From SHVO01 sp041905525 (GTDB lineage: Bacteria > Pseudomonadota > Alphaproteobacteria > Rhodospirillales > Rhodospirillaceae): a DNA stretch of 64,000 nucleotides. Within the stretch, counting starts at the first letter, position 1; every line of letters begins with the position of its first letter. Below, one piece after another: positions 61,778 through 64,000 of this stretch. Made by a program: the position numbers and the translations under genes. The notes beneath the pieces were generated by a model, which was given only the letters and a program-made list of their open reading frames with translations, was not told where the DNA came from and did no database searches. Location of the stretch: NCBI GenBank assembly GCA_041905525.1, contig JAYRKY010000013.1, positions 30,203-94,202 on the forward strand, read 5' to 3'.

Positions 61778-62143
61778 ATGCAGCAGCTGCTCGTGGAATA
61801 CCTCCCGATCCTGATATTTCTCGGGATAGCCTTTGGTCTCGCGCTGGTGATTGTCATCGCCTCGCTGATCGCGGGTCCCAGCCGGCCCGATCCTGAAAAA
61901 ACCTCCGCTTACGAGTGCGGTTTCGAAGCCTTCGATGACGCCCGTTCCAAGTTCGACGTGCGCTTCTACCTGGTCTCGATCCTGTTCATCATTTTCGACC
62001 TGGAAGTGGCCTTCCTGTTCCCCTGGGCGATCACCCTCGGGAAGATCGGCATGTTCGGCTTCTGGTCCATGATGGTGTTCCTCGGCGTGCTCACCATCGG
62101 CTTCATCTATGAATGGAAGAAAGGAGCACTGGAATGGGAGTAA
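61778..62143 (+). CDS. nuoA: NADH-quinone oxidoreductase subunit A
   Basis: 121 aa, three membrane helices. The conserved loop KTSAYECGFEAFDDARSKFDVRFYLVSILFIIFDLEVAFLFP is split here between residues about 45 and 88. Membrane-arm subunit at the quinone-site interface of complex I. Its end overlaps nuoB by 10 nt. Confidence 0.97.
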   Translation: MQQLLVEYLPILIFLGIAFGLALVIVIASLIAGPSRPDPEKTSAYECGFEAFDDARSKFDVRFYLVSILFIIFDLEVAFLFPWAITLGKIGMFGFWSMMVFLGVLTIGFIYEWKKGALEWE

Positions 62144-62691
62144 CCGTTCCGGCCGCGCCGAAAACCGACATCATTCGCGCGACGACGCCTCAAGATGCGC
62201 AGGTCATGGCGCGCGTCTCTGAGGAACTTCAAAACAAGGGGTTTCTGCTTACCTCGCTCGACCAGCTTGTGAACTGGGGGCGCACCGGCTCCCTGTGGCC
62301 GATGACCTTCGGTCTGGCGTGCTGCGCCGTCGAGATGATGCACGTTGCCATGGCGCGTTATGACATGGACCGCTTCGGCATGTTCTTCCGCCCCAGTCCG
62401 CGCCAGTCGGACTGCATGATCGTCGCGGGAACTCTGACCAACAAAATGGCCCCGGCGCTGCGCAAGGTTTACGACCAAATGCCCGAGCCACGTTGGGTAA
62501 TTTCCATGGGCTCATGCGCCAACGGCGGCGGTTACTATCACTACTCCTATTCCGTGGTGCGCGGCTGCGATCGCGTCGTGCCTGTCGACATCTATGTGCC
62601 GGGCTGTCCTCCGACGGCCGAGGCTCTCCTGTACGGCATTCTTCAGCTGCATAAGAAGATTCGCCGTGTCGGTACGATTGATCGGGCCTAA
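62134..62691 (+). CDS. nuoB: NADH-quinone oxidoreductase subunit B
   Basis: 185 aa from ATG 62134 (MGVTVPAAPKTDIIRATTP), inside the nuoA 3' end. It has the Cys ligands of cluster N2: TFGLACCAVEMMH, GSCANGGGYYHYSYS and VYVPGCPPTAEAL (as IYVPGCPPTAEAL). It passes electrons to quinone. Confidence 0.97.
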   Translation: MGVTVPAAPKTDIIRATTPQDAQVMARVSEELQNKGFLLTSLDQLVNWGRTGSLWPMTFGLACCAVEMMHVAMARYDMDRFGMFFRPSPRQSDCMIVAGTLTNKMAPALRKVYDQMPEPRWVISMGSCANGGGYYHYSYSVVRGCDRVVPVDIYVPGCPPTAEALLYGILQLHKKIRRVGTIDRA

Positions 62692-62696
62692 CGCGC

Positions 62697-63332
62697 ATGA
62701 CGACTGGAATTGAAGGCCTTCGCGAGATCTCTGCCCACCTGACACAGGTCCTCGGCGGCGACGTTGTCTCGGTTGAAATTCAGCGCGGCGAACTCATCGT
62801 GTTTGTGAAGCGTGAGTCGATCGTCAAGACCGTGACGACTCTGCGCGACGATCCGAAGCTTGCGTTCACGCAGCTGATCGACGTTACGGCGGTGGACTAT
62901 CCGCAGCGCCCCGAGCGCTTCGAGATCGTCTATCTGATGCTCTCCATGCGACACAACCAGCGTGTGCGGGTGAAGCTCACTGTCGGGGAAGAAGTCACCG
63001 TTCCCAGCGTGACGGGCGTATTCCCGTGCGCCGATTGGTGCGAACGCGAAGTGTGGGACATGTTCGGCGTGTTTTTCTCCGACCATCCGGATCTGCGCCG
63101 CATTCTCACGGACTACGGCTTCGAAGGTCATCCGCTGCGCAAGGAATTCCCGCTCACCGGTTATGTCGAAGTGCGATACGACGTTGAGCAGAAGCGCGTG
63201 ATTTACGAGCCGGTGAAGCTTGCCCAGGATTTCCGCTCTTTCGACTTCCTCAGCCCGTGGGAAGGCATCCAAAAATTGCTGCCGGGCGATGAGAAGGCCC
63301 AGCCCGCGCCGACCAAGCAGGGCGGAGCTTAA
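62697..63332 (+). CDS. nuoC: NADH-quinone oxidoreductase subunit C
   Basis: 211 aa. The 30-kDa subunit signature ERECWDMFGVxFxxHPDLRRIL is present as EREVWDMFGVFFSDHPDLRRI, with GFEGHPLRKEFPLTGYVEVRYD near the end. It starts 5 nt after nuoB and is separate from nuoD, as is usual in alphaproteobacteria. Confidence 0.97.
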   Translation: MTTGIEGLREISAHLTQVLGGDVVSVEIQRGELIVFVKRESIVKTVTTLRDDPKLAFTQLIDVTAVDYPQRPERFEIVYLMLSMRHNQRVRVKLTVGEEVTVPSVTGVFPCADWCEREVWDMFGVFFSDHPDLRRILTDYGFEGHPLRKEFPLTGYVEVRYDVEQKRVIYEPVKLAQDFRSFDFLSPWEGIQKLLPGDEKAQPAPTKQGGA

Positions 63333-63334
63333 AC

Positions 63335-64000
63335 ATGTCGAATATCGCCGAAGCTGAAATCGAGAATTACACGCTGAATTTCGGGCCTCAGCATCCTGCG
63401 GCGCACGGGGTTCTTCGTCTTGTCCTGGAAATGGATGGGGAAGTCATCGATCGCGTCGATGCGCACATCGGTCTTCTGCATCGCGGCACCGAAAAGCTGA
63501 TCGAGTATAAGACCTATCTTCAAGCGCTGCCGTACTTCGACCGCCTCGACTACGTCTCGCCGATGAACCAGGAACAGGCTTACTCCCTGGCGGTCGAGAA
63601 GCTGCTCGGAATCGATATTCCGAAGCGCGCGAAATACATCCGCATGATGTTCGCGGAGCTGACGCGCATTCTCAATCACATCATGAATATCGCCTCTTAC
63701 GCCATGGACGTCGGCGCCATGACGCCGTTCCTATGGACGTTCGAAGAGCGCGAAAAGATCATGGGCTTCTACGACGATGTCTGCGGCGCGCGCATGCACG
63801 CCAATTACATCCGTCCGGGCGGTGTGTCGCAGGATATGCCCGCCGGTCTCACCGAACGCATTCACGAATGGGCGAACGGCTACTCCAAGGTCCTCGACGA
63901 CATGGAAGGGCTGCTCACTGAGAACCGCATCTTCAAGCAGCGCGTGGTCGACATTGGCGTCGTCTCGAAAGAGCAGGCGCTGGCGTGGGGCTTTACCGGC
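63335..64000 (+). CDS. nuoD: NADH-quinone oxidoreductase subunit D, N-terminal part
   Basis: The first 222 residues only; the right edge cuts the gene about halfway through the usual length of near 400. It starts ATG 63335, 2 nt after nuoC. NFGPQHPAAHGVLRLVLEMDGE and HIGLLHRGTEKLIEYKTY are diagnostic of the 49-kDa subunit, with quinone-site His residues in the first motif. More nuo genes presumably follow. Confidence 0.97.
   Translation, partial: MSNIAEAEIENYTLNFGPQHPAAHGVLRLVLEMDGEVIDRVDAHIGLLHRGTEKLIEYKTYLQALPYFDRLDYVSPMNQEQAYSLAVEKLLGIDIPKRAKYIRMMFAELTRILNHIMNIASYAMDVGAMTPFLWTFEEREKIMGFYDDVCGARMHANYIRPGGVSQDMPAGLTERIHEWANGYSKVLDDMEGLLTENRIFKQRVVDIGVVSKEQALAWGFTG

Overview
The window reads as chromosomal DNA of an alphaproteobacterium. 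The evidence is gene order and gene type: zapA / 6S RNA / 5-formyltetrahydrofolate cyclo-ligase, yebC-ruvCAB-ybgC-tolQRAB-pal-cpoB, tilS-ftsH-folP-glmM, tig-clpP-clpX-lon followed by tRNA-Val and nuoABCD, a zinc-less L31, a serC-type leader RNA, and heat-shock promoters of the alphaproteobacterial form CTTG-N17-CYTATnT. The DNA is GC-rich with long antisense open frames. The genus cannot be fixed from the sequence; a deep or environmental lineage is an inference only. No phage, transposase, CRISPR array or plasmid function is visible.

Layout. 0-4.4 kb: the tail of a YcnI-like protein, then two tandem paralogues sharing a novel N-terminal module and two membrane helices, one an intact class III nucleotide cyclase and one that has lost both metal-binding aspartates. 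4.5-8.8 kb: rpmE, two small conserved-looking proteins, a DEAD-box helicase, a frameshifted acetyltransferase and a single-domain response regulator. 8.7-14.2 kb (minus strand): a five-gene run with an OmpA-like Pro/Ala-rich protein, a MotA/TolQ-like channel, a MotB/OmpA-like partner, DUF952 and a diaminopropionate ammonia-lyase-like enzyme. 14.4-19.0 kb: suhB, efp, divergent epmA, a DUF1801 protein with a histone-like tail, thiE and class I aldolase. 19.2-32.1 kb: cell division, 6S RNA, Holliday-junction resolution, the complete Tol-Pal envelope machine and tilS.

32-44.5 kb: ftsH under a heat-shock promoter, folP, glmM, a DUF2332 protein, thiD, serC with a structured leader, rarD, serA, a small membrane protein and purA. 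44.6-50.4 kb: a putative tail-anchored pseudokinase with a membrane partner, rluD, and several unrecognised proteins. 50.4-53.3 kb: dadA and nnrED, divergent around an inverted repeat. 53.4-60.1 kb: tRNA-Leu, then tig, clpP, clpX and lon (clpP and lon with matching sigma-32 promoters), then tRNA-Val. 60.1-64 kb: a PCuAC-fold protein without copper ligands, a DapA-family enzyme, and the start of the complex I operon, cut by the window edge in nuoD.

Themes: envelope energisation (two separate ion-channel/OmpA systems), protein quality control under heat-shock control, and two cases of an enzyme fold that has lost its catalytic residues (pseudo-cyclase, pseudokinase). The pseudo-cyclase pair and the pseudokinase/membrane pair are the best candidates for undescribed signalling modules.
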